Shown here: piece by piece, positions 32,697 through 41,991 of the stretch | How the letters are laid out: every line of letters begins with the position of its first letter | How positions within the stretch are numbered: the stretch's first letter is position 1 | Assembly (NCBI RefSeq): GCF_021538615.1 | Contig: NZ_JAJHIZ010000003.1 | Span: 186,001 to 250,000, forward strand | Reading direction: 5' to 3' | Source of the DNA: Niabella agricola | GTDB lineage: Bacteria > Bacteroidota > Bacteroidia > Chitinophagales > Chitinophagaceae | Length of the DNA stretch: 64,000 bases | Notes under the pieces: generated by a model | Databases searched by the model: none | What the model saw: only the letters and a program-made list of their open reading frames with translations | What the model was told of the DNA's origin: nothing | Translations under genes and position numbers: made by a program

Positions 32697-35144
32697 TTAT
32701 TTTACAAAATTCATCCGCCATTTTACGCGGGCATCCCCCTGCTCACTCCTGTTCATCATCCACAACCGGTAATAATTACCCGTGGCCCAGGTATTGATCG
32801 CGTTGTCATAAAAACGGCTTCCGGGATTTCCGCTTTGCCCGCCGGGATAAACCCCATAGGCTTCCGTTGGTGTACCCAGCTGCACCACCATCCGCCAGCT
32901 GGGACCATGGCTTTTTTTAACCGCATTGATGATATTCCCCCATCCTCCTACATTGAGCCCTGTGTGGGCAAAGGGTAACAGCGCCTCCTTCAGTAAATGA
33001 TAAACGCTTACATCTTTAAATTTTGCCCATTCCGCCCGCCCTTCTTTTTCTATACCGGCCAGCATCTTTGCCGTTTTATTGAGGGCATCCGTTACCTGCA
33101 TTTGCAGGGTTTCCTGCTCCGGCGTATTGATGTTATCAACATACCCCATAGCAGCGGAATCCTTTTTCAAGAGTTCCATCAGTGTTTCCTCCGCCGGCAT
33201 TTCTACTTTAAAACCTGCCCTGGCCAATTCGTCCTGCCATACATTGGTGGAAAGCGAATCCATCCATGTCTGATAAATTGTTTGCCCTATGGAAAGCGGT
33301 CCTGCAAACAGGTCCCAACTCCTTACCTGGTCATAATATTTTTTTGCACCAGGAGTCAGCAGGCTTGTATCGGTATAGCTGAGCAACAGGGGCATCATAT
33401 CCCGGGCCATGATATTAAAATAATTGTTCTGCAGCTTCATCATATCTGCTGCAGTAATATGGTTCATCGAGCGCAGGTACAGCTCTATTGCGCTGGCCCT
33501 GGGAGTGATATAAGCTCCCGGTATGTAATACGGATACGCGCCGTCTGCCGGGCGTTGATTGGCACTAAACAGGTAGCCGCGTGCCGGGTTTAGCGCATGG
33601 GGATTTTCCACCTGGGGAATATCGCCCTGCCAGTCATAGCGCCGATCCGTTCCGGGCATAACATACATGCCCTGGTTGTTCCATCGTGCCGGGAACCGGC
33701 CCTGCTGCCACAGCGCGATAGTGCCCGACTTGGAGGCGAAAACAAAATTCTGACCCGGGCATTCGAAGAATTGAATGGCATTTACATAGTCGTCGTAATT
33801 CTTTGCCCGGTTCAGCAGGTAGAAGGTGTTTCCATCATCACCGGTATGATGTGCTGTCCATTTAACAGCCAGCCCGTTCTGTTTGGTTAAGGTATCCCGG
33901 AAGCTTTCGTCGTACATCACCGGGCCAAAAACGGTATAGGCTACCGTATCATAAACGGTAGCGCCGCCTTTTACTTTAATGGCTTCAATCCGCTGCTGCG
34001 CCAGCTTCCACCGGTTTTCGAACCAGTACGCATTGCGCAGGCTGTCTTTAAACCGGATGGCATAATAATCCTTTACATCCCGTTGGGCGTTGGTAACGCC
34101 CCAGGCAATGCTGTCGTTAAAACCAATGATTACAAACGGACTACCTGGCAGGGTTGCTCCATAGGTGTTACCTTGCGGGGTACTAAGTTGCATCTCGTAC
34201 CATATCGATGGCAGCGATAATTCGAGGTGAGGATCATTGGCCAGGATGGGCGCGCTGCTCGCTGTTTTACTGCCCGCCACTACCCAGTTATTGCTGCCGT
34301 TATCCCTGTCGGGAGTATATTGTTCAAAAGCAGTTACCGGCGGCACTTCTTTAAAATAGGCTGAATCTGCGTCAGCAGGCATCACTGGTGTGATGGCCGG
34401 TTTGGCAAAGGCATCACCCGGTGGCACAATCGGCTTCAGGGAGTCCGGTATCTGCGGGTACAGCAGATTGATCTGACTGGTTGAAAAAACCTGGTGCAGC
34501 CGGGAGTAGGCCAGATCTTTTTCAGTTCCCGAAGCCAGCATCTTGGCCATCATTTTCAGCAGCAGCGCTGTTCTTAAATTGGTCCATTCCTCAGGTTCAA
34601 AATTCAGGATCTTATATTCGAGCGGAAGATCACTTTTTTTTAGTGAGTGGATATAAGCATTAACCCCTGCGGTATAAGCCGTATATACTGCACGCGCCTT
34701 CGGGTCCTTTTCCATCGTATGCAACGAGTTCTCCGCCGCGAACTTCATTCCCAGCCGCCGCTGTTCGCGGTCATAGTTGATCGCTTTCGCCCCTGCAATT
34801 TCACTCACCCTGCCTTCCGCGGCCTTTGTCTGCAGGTCCATTTGAAACAACCTGAATTTCGCATGCAGGTAGCCCTGTACAAAATAAAGATCTTCGTCAT
34901 TTTCTGCAAATACATGCGGCACCAGGCGTTCATCAAAATAAACTTCCGCTTTTCCCTTTAACTGTGGAAATGAAAGATCGGCGTTAAAACCGGCGGCAGT
35001 GTCTTCGGCATTTTGCCAGAAACCTGTTTGCGGGCTTAAGAAATTACCAACAGGCATGGGCACTTTATCGCCCAGGGGTCGGTTCAGCAAATATACCAGC
35101 AATACAGTAGCAGCAGTAGTGAACAGGAACGAAATGATTCTCAT
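32697..35144 (-). CDS. Penicillin acylase (S45) family amidohydrolase
   Basis: This periplasmic or extracellular N-terminal nucleophile hydrolase is made as a precursor that cuts itself into alpha and beta chains. The nucleophile is the Ser of DNGSNNWVVAGSK (Ser284 from the chosen start), preceded by the alpha chain with EVYFDERLVPHVFAENDEDLYFVQGYLHA. The beta chain contains LANDPHLELSLPSIWYEMQL. ATG 35144 (MRIISFLFTTAATVLLVYLL, membrane anchor or signal) is preferred over ATG 35165. The 815-residue length is normal. Substrates in the family include beta-lactams, acyl-homoserine lactones and other amides; the one here cannot be told. Confidence 0.92.
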   Translation of the reverse strand: MRIISFLFTTAATVLLVYLLNRPLGDKVPMPVGNFLSPQTGFWQNAEDTAAGFNADLSFPQLKGKAEVYFDERLVPHVFAENDEDLYFVQGYLHAKFRLFQMDLQTKAAEGRVSEIAGAKAINYDREQRRLGMKFAAENSLHTMEKDPKARAVYTAYTAGVNAYIHSLKKSDLPLEYKILNFEPEEWTNLRTALLLKMMAKMLASGTEKDLAYSRLHQVFSTSQINLLYPQIPDSLKPIVPPGDAFAKPAITPVMPADADSAYFKEVPPVTAFEQYTPDRDNGSNNWVVAGSKTASSAPILANDPHLELSLPSIWYEMQLSTPQGNTYGATLPGSPFVIIGFNDSIAWGVTNAQRDVKDYYAIRFKDSLRNAYWFENRWKLAQQRIEAIKVKGGATVYDTVAYTVFGPVMYDESFRDTLTKQNGLAVKWTAHHTGDDGNTFYLLNRAKNYDDYVNAIQFFECPGQNFVFASKSGTIALWQQGRFPARWNNQGMYVMPGTDRRYDWQGDIPQVENPHALNPARGYLFSANQRPADGAYPYYIPGAYITPRASAIELYLRSMNHITAADMMKLQNNYFNIMARDMMPLLLSYTDTSLLTPGAKKYYDQVRSWDLFAGPLSIGQTIYQTWMDSLSTNVWQDELARAGFKVEMPAEETLMELLKKDSAAMGYVDNINTPEQETLQMQVTDALNKTAKMLAGIEKEGRAEWAKFKDVSVYHLLKEALLPFAHTGLNVGGWGNIINAVKKSHGPSWRMVVQLGTPTEAYGVYPGGQSGNPGSRFYDNAINTWATGNYYRLWMMNRSEQGDARVKWRMNFVK

Positions 35145-35227
35145 AAATAGACCTTGTATCAGCAAGTTAAGGATTAAAAGCCAATCCGGAAAAAGCCCCT
35201 TCCCAAAATAAACCAGAAAGTCCCGGT

Positions 35228-35446
35228 TTATTTCTTCCTGGCCGGTGCATCCTCCTGCTCCTTTGGCTTTTTCCTGCCCGATTCGATCAGCGCCCGTTGC
35301 AACAGGTATTCGATCTGCCCGTTCACACTCCTGAACTCGTCAGCAGCCCACTTCTCCAGTAAATTGTACGCTGCCTGATCGATCCGCAATACAAAGCTCT
35401 TCTTCTCTTTCAAGGTCCCGTTTTTATTGATACAATGTTCCGGCAT
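35228..35446 (-). CDS. Ribbon-helix-helix (Arc-like) DNA-binding protein
   Basis: The 72-residue protein has a ribbon-helix-helix pattern, KSFVLRIDQAAYNLLEKWAADEFRSVNGQIEYLLQRALIESG (residues 15-56). The KSFVLRID strand inserts into DNA and two helices with GQIEYLLQRAL form the dimer. The tail is very charged. Its start codon lies inside the SPFH gene (overlap of 23 bases), so it is translationally coupled to it. A palindrome sits just in front of the SPFH start. An autorepressor role is likely by analogy with RHH proteins encoded in operons, but not shown. Confidence 0.85.
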   Translation of the reverse strand: MPEHCINKNGTLKEKKSFVLRIDQAAYNLLEKWAADEFRSVNGQIEYLLQRALIESGRKKPKEQEDAPARKK

Positions 35447-36287
35447 TTAATACCGGTGTTGCCGCTTTCTCACCACAGAGCACTACCATCAGGTTGCTGA
35501 CCATGGCAGCTTTCCGTTCGTCATCCAGTTCCACAATATTTTCCTGCGACAATTTTTTCAATGCCAGGTCAACCATGCCCACAGCGCCTTCTACGATCTT
35601 GATCCTGGCTGCAACAATAGCTGTTGCCTGCTGCCGTTGCAACATGGCGCCGGCTATTTCCGGAGCATAGGCCAGGTGACTGATGCGCGCTTCCTGTATA
35701 ACAATGCCCGCCGGTTCCAGGCGTTCGGCCAGCTCCTGCTCCAGGATCTTGTTTACCCGCTCACCGCCATCCCGTAGCGTGATCTCTGCCTGTTCATCCT
35801 CCATGCTGTCGTAAGCAAAACTTACAGCGAGGTGCCGCACCGCCGCTTCACTTTGGGTGCGCACATAATCGATATAATTGGCTACCTGGTAGGCCGCCTT
35901 ATAGGTATCGCCTACCCGCCAAACAATCACCGCCCCTATCTCAATTGGGTTGCCCATTTTATCATTCACCTTTAAGGTTTGGCCCTGGAAGTTCTGGTAT
36001 CGCAAGCTGAGCTTATAACTACCATACAGCGGATTTACAAAGAACAGCCCGTTCTCTTTGACAGAGCCTACATACTTCCCGAAAAAATTCAACACCCTCG
36101 AATGGTTGGGCTGTATGATCATGAGCCCTTTCAGAAAAAACATACTCAGCAGCATCAGCAAAATACCACCAACCAACCACGGAACCTGATGCTCCGCGTT
36201 TACAAGCAGGTAGATACCAATTCCGGTCAGCGCAATGGCGATTACCAGTGCAAGGTAACCGGACATGGGTTTTAATGATTTTTCCAT
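35424..36287 (-). CDS. SPFH/Band 7 (stomatin-like) membrane protein
   Basis: The 287-residue protein has two adjacent N-terminal hydrophobic segments (about residues 11-27 and 35-53), then an SPFH domain (LMIIQPNHSRVLNFFGKYVGSVKENGLFFVNPLYGSYKLSLRYQNFQ, residues 54-100). Helical coiled-coil sequence follows, including GGERVNKILEQELAERLEPAGIVIQEARISHLAYAPEIAGAMLQRQQA. SPFH proteins form large rings that organise membrane patches or proteases. It is unusual in being the first gene of an operon whose second gene encodes an RHH DNA-binding protein, with overlapping ends. Confidence 0.9.
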   Translation of the reverse strand: MEKSLKPMSGYLALVIAIALTGIGIYLLVNAEHQVPWLVGGILLMLLSMFFLKGLMIIQPNHSRVLNFFGKYVGSVKENGLFFVNPLYGSYKLSLRYQNFQGQTLKVNDKMGNPIEIGAVIVWRVGDTYKAAYQVANYIDYVRTQSEAAVRHLAVSFAYDSMEDEQAEITLRDGGERVNKILEQELAERLEPAGIVIQEARISHLAYAPEIAGAMLQRQQATAIVAARIKIVEGAVGMVDLALKKLSQENIVELDDERKAAMVSNLMVVLCGEKAATPVLNAGTLYQ

Positions 36288-36297
36288 AGTTTTAATT

Positions 36298-36316
36298 TGA
36301 TATTAAAATAATATCA
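36298..36316. promoter_or_regulatory. Palindrome immediately before the SPFH-RHH operon
   Basis: TGATATTA (36298-36305) and TAATATCA (36309-36316) are perfect 8-base inverted arms with an AAA spacer, ending 11 bases upstream of the SPFH ATG. It lies where a promoter or leader operator would be. The RHH product of the second gene is the natural candidate to bind it. Confidence 0.55.
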
Positions 36317-36365
36317 TAAAGATACAAAGGATTTCCCGCGTTCAAAATTTTATTTTCCGGATGTT

Positions 36366-37202
36366 TCAGGGCTGTTTCGAAAGCAGCGACACAATGCGGC
36401 GGGCAATGATCCGGTTTCCTTTATCGGAAGGATGCAGGCCGTCATAGGTAAGGCCGATGGCCGCTTCAGGGTATGGATATTCATCCGTTTCGGGGTTAAA
36501 CGGGATTTTTTGAAAATCAGGAAACTCATAACGGCGATATTTACCGGTGGCAGGATCCTTCAACCATTTAAAACGGACCAGGTCTTTTTCCCTGAGTTCA
36601 GGATCATTATAAAGATCGATACACTCCAGTCCTTCCATTGCAGCAATGTTTTTAACAGCAGCAGCCACCTGCTTTAACGACTGGCCATCTTTATCTTTAT
36701 AAGATCCCCATGCATTGTTTTTCATATTGAACAGGTAAACAAAATCGGTCCGCTGCAACGGTGTTATCAAAATAATCCGGGCATTGGGATTGCTCTTGCG
36801 CAGACCGCTCACAATGATCCGGAACGACCCATAAATGGTGCCTTCACCGGATGCAGCTTTATAATCATTCACCGATCCAACCGGCCGGCCCTGCCACCAG
36901 TCGTTGGTTCCCAGTAATACCGTGTATACATCCGCAAAGGGTATGTACAACGAATCAAAATTTGCGGCAATACGCCCTGCCGTCCAGCCGTTATACCCCT
37001 TATTTGTATAATGCACAAAGGGCAATTGCTCTGTTACCAGTGTCAGATATCCTTTCGCAACCCGGTTACCGGTTTCATTCAAATGTTCATTCAGGTAGGT
37101 GATGCTGTCGCCAATGGCCACCCATTTAATATCCTGCTTTTTAAACCCGCTAATCAGGAGGAAAAAGAACAGCAATGCAATCGTTCGTTTTTTCATTTTC
37201 AT
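36366..37202 (-). CDS. Secreted SGNH/GDSL-type hydrolase
   Basis: The 278-residue protein has a signal peptide (MKMKKRTIALLFFFLLISG). It then has the four SGNH blocks: block I WVAIGDSITYL (catalytic Ser in GDSI, around residues 27-37), the block II/III elements AGRIAANFDSLY and VLLGTNDWWQG, and block V YDGLHPSDKGNRI, with the Asp and His of the catalytic triad. It is a predicted esterase or lipase-like acylhydrolase outside the cytosol. Its start overlaps the end of the phytase-like gene by 4 bases, so they are co-translated and may act on one substrate. Confidence 0.9.
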   Translation of the reverse strand: MKMKKRTIALLFFFLLISGFKKQDIKWVAIGDSITYLNEHLNETGNRVAKGYLTLVTEQLPFVHYTNKGYNGWTAGRIAANFDSLYIPFADVYTVLLGTNDWWQGRPVGSVNDYKAASGEGTIYGSFRIIVSGLRKSNPNARIILITPLQRTDFVYLFNMKNNAWGSYKDKDGQSLKQVAAAVKNIAAMEGLECIDLYNDPELREKDLVRFKWLKDPATGKYRRYEFPDFQKIPFNPETDEYPYPEAAIGLTYDGLHPSDKGNRIIARRIVSLLSKQP

Positions 37203-38353
37203 GGAATAATTTCAAACAGGAATACCTGTGTTTTTTCTTCCTTGCTAAAATTGTTGTCGGCGATCAGCAACAACGAATAATGCCCATTGGCCAATTTCGG
37301 ACCCAGTGTAATCCCTTCTACATTGTCGATATAGCGGTTGAGATCATTCATATTGAGCAACAATTTTTTTGAAACCGGCTGGTATGTTTTATCGGTATCC
37401 AGGCCGCTTTTCCCGAATACATCCGTTGCTCCGTCCAGGTCCGCTATGTAAATCTTTATCGTGCAATAGGAATTCCCCATCGAAAACGAGCGTTCCATCA
37501 CCAGCAAGCGGTGTTCATCAAGCACCATGATTTCGGAAATACCGTTTACGCGGAAAGCCGTGGCCGGATTGGGTTTACGGGCTACAGCATCCAGCAGGTA
37601 GGCATATTGCGCAATTGGTTTGTGAGACACCGCATCATATTTCAGGATCCGTACCGGGGCGCCGGCGTAATCCACATCCGCCCTCGGGCCATCTTCATAC
37701 AAAGGCTCTTCTACACTTACAAAAAGATGGCGGTAATCGTTTGTGAAACCCAGCCCTTCAAATACGCCGTTTACCCGCGGACCGTTTTCCGTTGTGTGCA
37801 CATGCATGTTTGGCGGTAACGCAAAACTATCCAGGTACTGACCCTGCAGGTCCATTTCCCACACCCAGGGGTCTTTTATATTGATGGTGCCATTCCGCTC
37901 TGCACGGTCTCCCTCGCTGGACCATACCAACCGGTTGGTTCTCGGATTAAAGCGGATGGATTCCGGATCGGCTGCTTCCTGAGCGCCTTCTTTTAAGGAT
38001 GGAAACGTTTTGCCGTTGGCCATTTTAAGGGTTTGCACACCGGTAAAGAAAATGGTATCGATCTTATTGCCGGAGATCCGGATGCGCGCCGTATAAAAAC
38101 GCGAAGGACTGGTGGCGGACCGTTCATCACTAATGATAAAATACTGATCGCTGCTGCGGTCGTAATCAATACCCGATAAGCCCCCCACCCAGGTATTTTT
38201 ATATTGCAGCTCAAAAGGAAGCTCATATTCATCCAGGAATTTCAATTGTGTGATGGACAGGGGTGCCGCCGGATGTGGTAAGGAAGCAGTGTTCCGCTGT
38301 ACGGCACATCCGGTTATCAGGAAGATAAACACAGCTAAAATTGAAGATTTCAT
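37199..38353 (-). CDS. Secreted esterase-like/phytase-like beta-propeller lipoprotein
   Basis: The 384-residue lipoprotein (lipobox ITGC, Cys16) carries the 'esterase-like activity of phytase' domain (PF13449-type). This is seen in WVGGLSGIDYDRSSDQYFIISDERS (about residues 56-80), ADPESIRFNPRTNRLVWSSEGD, and IEGITLGP-type VEGITLGPKLANGHYSLLLIADNNF near the end. Activity is not proven for most members. It overlaps the SGNH hydrolase gene by 4 bases and precedes it, so a joint role in releasing phosphate or acyl groups outside the cell is a reasonable inference. Confidence 0.87.
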   Translation of the reverse strand: MKSSILAVFIFLITGCAVQRNTASLPHPAAPLSITQLKFLDEYELPFELQYKNTWVGGLSGIDYDRSSDQYFIISDERSATSPSRFYTARIRISGNKIDTIFFTGVQTLKMANGKTFPSLKEGAQEAADPESIRFNPRTNRLVWSSEGDRAERNGTINIKDPWVWEMDLQGQYLDSFALPPNMHVHTTENGPRVNGVFEGLGFTNDYRHLFVSVEEPLYEDGPRADVDYAGAPVRILKYDAVSHKPIAQYAYLLDAVARKPNPATAFRVNGISEIMVLDEHRLLVMERSFSMGNSYCTIKIYIADLDGATDVFGKSGLDTDKTYQPVSKKLLLNMNDLNRYIDNVEGITLGPKLANGHYSLLLIADNNFSKEEKTQVFLFEIIP

Positions 38354-38595
38354 AGCTTTAAAACAGGTACAAAACTAAAGTTTTTTTACCAAGTGCGCGG
38401 TGTTCCGGGCCTGTTGAACGATACCTGCAAATGCAGTAACCAGTTTGACAAAACAGTCTATAAAAAAACGACGCAGCGCACGCTTGCTACAATACGAAAA
38501 GTTGAATGGTACTTCATCAAGCAGGATGGCGATCTCATATAAAACTCCGGGGCAGCTGACAAGCCTGCTAACGCATCCGGATAGCAGAAAAAAAT

Positions 38596-39004
38596 GTTAC
38601 AAGCCTGTAAGCCGGATTCTGTATCCCGCCCGGGGCGGGATGGTTATCATTTATCTGTTCAGAGAGTTGCCTCAATGAATCCATCTACCTACCCTTCCTG
38701 CCATCCCGCCGTAGCGGAATTGTAAACGAGCAGCTCACATTTTAAAACAGACCGTTTTAAAAAGCAGGATTTACATGGTATTTCAGCATACAAGGTTTAC
38801 CCGTATTCAACATTACTGTTAAACACCGTGAGCTCTTACCTCACATTTTCACCCTCATGGCGCCTGTGGCGCCACAGTTATTTTCTGTGGCACTGTCTGT
38901 TGTTCCGCCCGGGGCGAAACACCCGGCTATTCACCGGTGTATTGCTCTGTGCTGTCCGGACTTTCCTCCCATCGCAACGCGAAAGGCGATAACCCGGCTT
39001 GTAA
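38596..39004 (-). ncRNA. rnpB: RNase P RNA
   Basis: The minus strand carries the landmark sequence of bacterial RNase P RNA, GGAGGAAAGTCCGGACAGCAC (read in two pieces, near the 5' end). The 3' end contains AGAATCCGGCTTACAGGC. The ends pair to give helix P1 (gttacaagcc with ggcttgtaac, at 39004-38995 and 38605-38596). The length of about 409 bases is normal. A near-perfect Bacteroidota promoter just upstream fixes the 5' end. RNase P cleaves the 5' leader of tRNA precursors. Open frames inside this stretch (for example 38445-38678) are shadows of the RNA. Confidence 0.95.
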
Positions 39005-39009
39005 CCCTG

Positions 39010-39040
39010 CAAAGTTAGAATCTAAAATTCAGAATGCAAA
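39010..39040 (-). promoter_or_regulatory. Consensus promoter of rnpB
   Basis: On the minus strand, TTTG (39037-39040) is followed after exactly 19 bases by TAACTTTG (39010-39017). This is the full TTTG-N19-TAnnTTTG pattern of Bacteroidota sigma factors. It puts transcription start at about 39004, the 5' end of the RNA. Confidence 0.85.
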
Positions 39041-39075
39041 ACCAGGCATTACCCGGTGCGCCAAAACTGCTGCTC

Positions 39076-40098
39076 TTAATATTTAAAATGGATCTCCGTA
39101 GCGCCGTAACCATAAGACGGATGATACTGGTTTACAAAATAACGCACCTCTTTTTTCCGCCGCAATGCATCATGGATTTCATCCCGGAGCCGTCCGGTTC
39201 CTACCCCATGAATAATGGTGAGCATGGGTTGCATATGGGCCACGGCCAGGTTGTAAAATTTTTCAAACGTATCCAGCTGAAGCGTCAGCATTTCAAAATT
39301 GTCCATGCGTGCCGCATTGTCCGTTAATTTCTCGATGTGCAGATCCACCACGCTTCTGGCCGGTTCCAGGTGCTTGCGGGCTTCCTTTGCATTGTACACT
39401 TTAAATTTTTCCCCCAGTTTACTGAGCGATATTTCCATGGGATCGGCCTCCGGCGCTTTGTCGGGATAAGCATCAAACAACCTGTATGAAAAAGTTGCCA
39501 GGTTTTTCTGCCGTAGTTCTTCAATTTTTGCAAAAAGTTGTTTGGGCTTTATTTTAACGGCGGTTTCAAAATGCGTTGCTTTCTGTTTATTGGGCTGTGC
39601 CAGTGAAAATTCAAACTCGAAAGAAGGGCTGTCACTCATATCCTCAAAGGGAACATCGTGGATATAAAAACTCTGAAACGGCTGTATGGTATTCTTTAAC
39701 TCAAATTCAGGTGCACCAAAAAAGCCCAGTGCATATTTAAACTGGTAGGCGGTGCGTGTATTGTTTACAAGATGCACTTTGAGCAGTTCCACCACCTCGT
39801 CGCCAAACTCGTCCGTATCTGAAACGGGCAAAAAATTCAGCCATACCCCGTCCTCCTTTTTTTCGGGGAGTTTTTTTTCCTTCTTCAGGTCGTCAATAAA
39901 CCGGCGGGGCGCTGCCGGTGATTGTTTTTTCTTTTGTGTAAAATTCTTAAAATATGGAAAATCGATCTGGTCCAGGTACACCGGAAACTTCACCCCGCGT
40001 ACATCCACCATTACCATTTTGTCGTTTATAAAATCAACAATGATTCCTTCTTCGTCCGAATGCAGGATCAACACTTTATCGCCTATCTGATATTTCAC
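39076..40098 (-). CDS. DUF2027/Smr-domain protein
   Basis: The 340-residue protein starts GTG 40098 (VKYQIGDKVLILHSDEEG), the standard family start; the open frame back to 40176 does not fit. The N-terminal part has a small beta domain (residues 1-45) and a middle domain (about 90-215, ending FEFEFSLAQPNKQKATHFE). The C-terminus is an Smr domain (VVDLHIEKLTD, then TIIHGVGTGRLRDEIHDALR, about residues 255-340) with the HGxGxGxLR motif. Smr domains bind or cut nucleic acid; the target of this protein is unknown. It is next to rnpB, which may be chance. Confidence 0.88.
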   Translation of the reverse strand: MKYQIGDKVLILHSDEEGIIVDFINDKMVMVDVRGVKFPVYLDQIDFPYFKNFTQKKKQSPAAPRRFIDDLKKEKKLPEKKEDGVWLNFLPVSDTDEFGDEVVELLKVHLVNNTRTAYQFKYALGFFGAPEFELKNTIQPFQSFYIHDVPFEDMSDSPSFEFEFSLAQPNKQKATHFETAVKIKPKQLFAKIEELRQKNLATFSYRLFDAYPDKAPEADPMEISLSKLGEKFKVYNAKEARKHLEPARSVVDLHIEKLTDNAARMDNFEMLTLQLDTFEKFYNLAVAHMQPMLTIIHGVGTGRLRDEIHDALRRKKEVRYFVNQYHPSYGYGATEIHFKY

Positions 40099-40239
40099 AA
40101 GCAAATATACGTAGCTCCCGGTTACCAATACAGCCACCGCTAAGAAATGAAGATGCTCCAGGCAGATCTTTAACACCTGTGCAACGGAACACCTTGTTTT
40201 TTCGCTGCATGGCAGCTGCGCTTAGGGATGGGCAGGCTG

Positions 40240-41934
40240 TCAGCCTGCTTTTTTTGCCAGCTTACTGTTCCGGTACCCGTATAAAAAATAGATCGTCAAT
40301 CCGATCGCCATCCATACAAAGAACCACAGCCAGCTGATGGCCGGAATTTCGGTCAGCAGATAAAGACAGGATAAAACACCCATTACCGGAACAAATGAGT
40401 ATTTCCGGATGACCGTTTTAACGGCAATAACCGTGGCCATAACGAGGAACAACAGAAAGAGGATTTCCTGATAACCCTCATTACCAATATTGCGAAACGA
40501 CTGAACGGTTCGCTCCCGGAACAGGTAAATAAATATGATCAGCAATATCGGAATGATATAACGGCCATTGAGATAAGGGATTCTAAATTTACCGGCTTCT
40601 TTGCCTACCGGCGGCAGGATGAGTAGTCCGCCGCAAACCAGGATGAATGCAAATAAGGTTCCGATGCTTGTTAAGTCAGTCATCAGACTGCTTTCCAGAA
40701 ACAACGCACCAAATCCTACAATGGCCCCTGTTAACAAGGTAGAGAAAGATGGCGTTTTATAACGGGGATGAATCTTTTGAAAGACCCGGGGTAGCAACCC
40801 GTCCCGGCTCATGCTCATCCAGATCCTTGGCTGACCGATCTGAAACACCAGCAACACTGATGTTGTTGCCACCACTGCACTAACAGAAACAATTTTCTCC
40901 ACCCAGGGCGCTCTTTTTTCAAAGACAAAGGCCAGTGGATCCGAAACATTTTTAAACGATGCATAGTTTTCGATTCCTGTGAGTACAAGTGCAACCGCAA
41001 TATACAGTACTGTGCAGATCAGCAATGAATAGATCATACTTCGTGGCAGGTCACGCTGCGGATTCCGGCATTCTTCCGCCGTTGTAGAAATGGCATCAAA
41101 CCCTATATACGCATAAAAGACTGCTGAAACACCTTTCAAAACACCCTCAAAACGATTGGGTAAAAAGGGCGTCCAGTTATTGGTATCTACGAAAAAAGCA
41201 CCAACAACAATAATAAAGATGATTACCGCAATCTTGAACATGACCATAAAATTGGCCGATTGCTTACTTTCTTTGATTCCAATATACGCGAGCCAGGTAA
41301 TGAGTGCCGTAATGATAAAGGCAGGAAGATTCAGGAATACGGGCATGGATCCAATCCTTGGCGCGTTGTTATATGCATCAACAGCAAACCGGTAATTTTT
41401 CAGCTCCTCCGGTGCAAGTCCGGCTGTGTTTCCTGCAAGCGCTTTTACTGCTCCCTGGTAGGCATTGATTGCCGTTTCCGGATCCACCAGCAACCAATCC
41501 GGCAGGTGGATATGAAATACATGCACCAGCAAATTATTAAAATAACCGCTCCAGGAAATGGCCACCACAATATTACCGATCGCGTATTCCAGGATAAGCG
41601 CCCATCCTATTACCCAGGCCACAATTTCACCAAAACTAACATAAGAGTATGTGTATGCACTGCCTGATACCGGAACCCGGCTGGCAAACTCCGCATAACA
41701 TAAGGCCGAAAAACCACAGGTAACGGCTGTAATAATAAATAACAACGAAACACCCGGCCCCCCATGATAAGCGGCGCTTCCGATGGTTGAAAAAATGCCG
41801 GCTCCCACTACTGCCGCGATTCCCAGAAACGTTAGATCTTTTACAGTTAGTATTTTATTAAGGCCGTGCAGCTGTTCTTCCGGCTCGGCAATAATGTTTT
41901 CTATCTTTTTCTTTCGAAAGATCGAGCCCCCCAT
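40240..41934 (-). CDS. APC-family amino acid permease
   Basis: The 564-residue inner-membrane transporter starts with a cytoplasmic tail and has about 12-14 helices. The first holds GIAAVVGAGIFSTIGSA (about residues 37-53), the unwound substrate-binding segment of APC transporters. Other family marks are CYAEFASRVPVSGSAYTYSYVSFGEIVAWVIGWAL and YIGFDAISTTAEECRNPQRDLPRSMI. It resembles the cationic amino acid transporter (CAT) subgroup. The substrate is uncertain. The C-terminal RNSKLAKKAG tail is short and basic. It is 57 bases after the polyprenyl synthase gene. Confidence 0.93.
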   Translation of the reverse strand: MGGSIFRKKKIENIIAEPEEQLHGLNKILTVKDLTFLGIAAVVGAGIFSTIGSAAYHGGPGVSLLFIITAVTCGFSALCYAEFASRVPVSGSAYTYSYVSFGEIVAWVIGWALILEYAIGNIVVAISWSGYFNNLLVHVFHIHLPDWLLVDPETAINAYQGAVKALAGNTAGLAPEELKNYRFAVDAYNNAPRIGSMPVFLNLPAFIITALITWLAYIGIKESKQSANFMVMFKIAVIIFIIVVGAFFVDTNNWTPFLPNRFEGVLKGVSAVFYAYIGFDAISTTAEECRNPQRDLPRSMIYSLLICTVLYIAVALVLTGIENYASFKNVSDPLAFVFEKRAPWVEKIVSVSAVVATTSVLLVFQIGQPRIWMSMSRDGLLPRVFQKIHPRYKTPSFSTLLTGAIVGFGALFLESSLMTDLTSIGTLFAFILVCGGLLILPPVGKEAGKFRIPYLNGRYIIPILLIIFIYLFRERTVQSFRNIGNEGYQEILFLLFLVMATVIAVKTVIRKYSFVPVMGVLSCLYLLTEIPAISWLWFFVWMAIGLTIYFLYGYRNSKLAKKAG

Positions 41935-41991
41935 CTATGATGAATTTTAGTGAAAATATTATAAAATGATGAGTTTTTGTAATTTATCTAC

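Noticed and set aside
38445..38678. 77-codon plus-strand frame near RNase P RNA
   Set aside because: It overlaps the 3' end of rnpB and its flank, so it is a shadow of the structural RNA.
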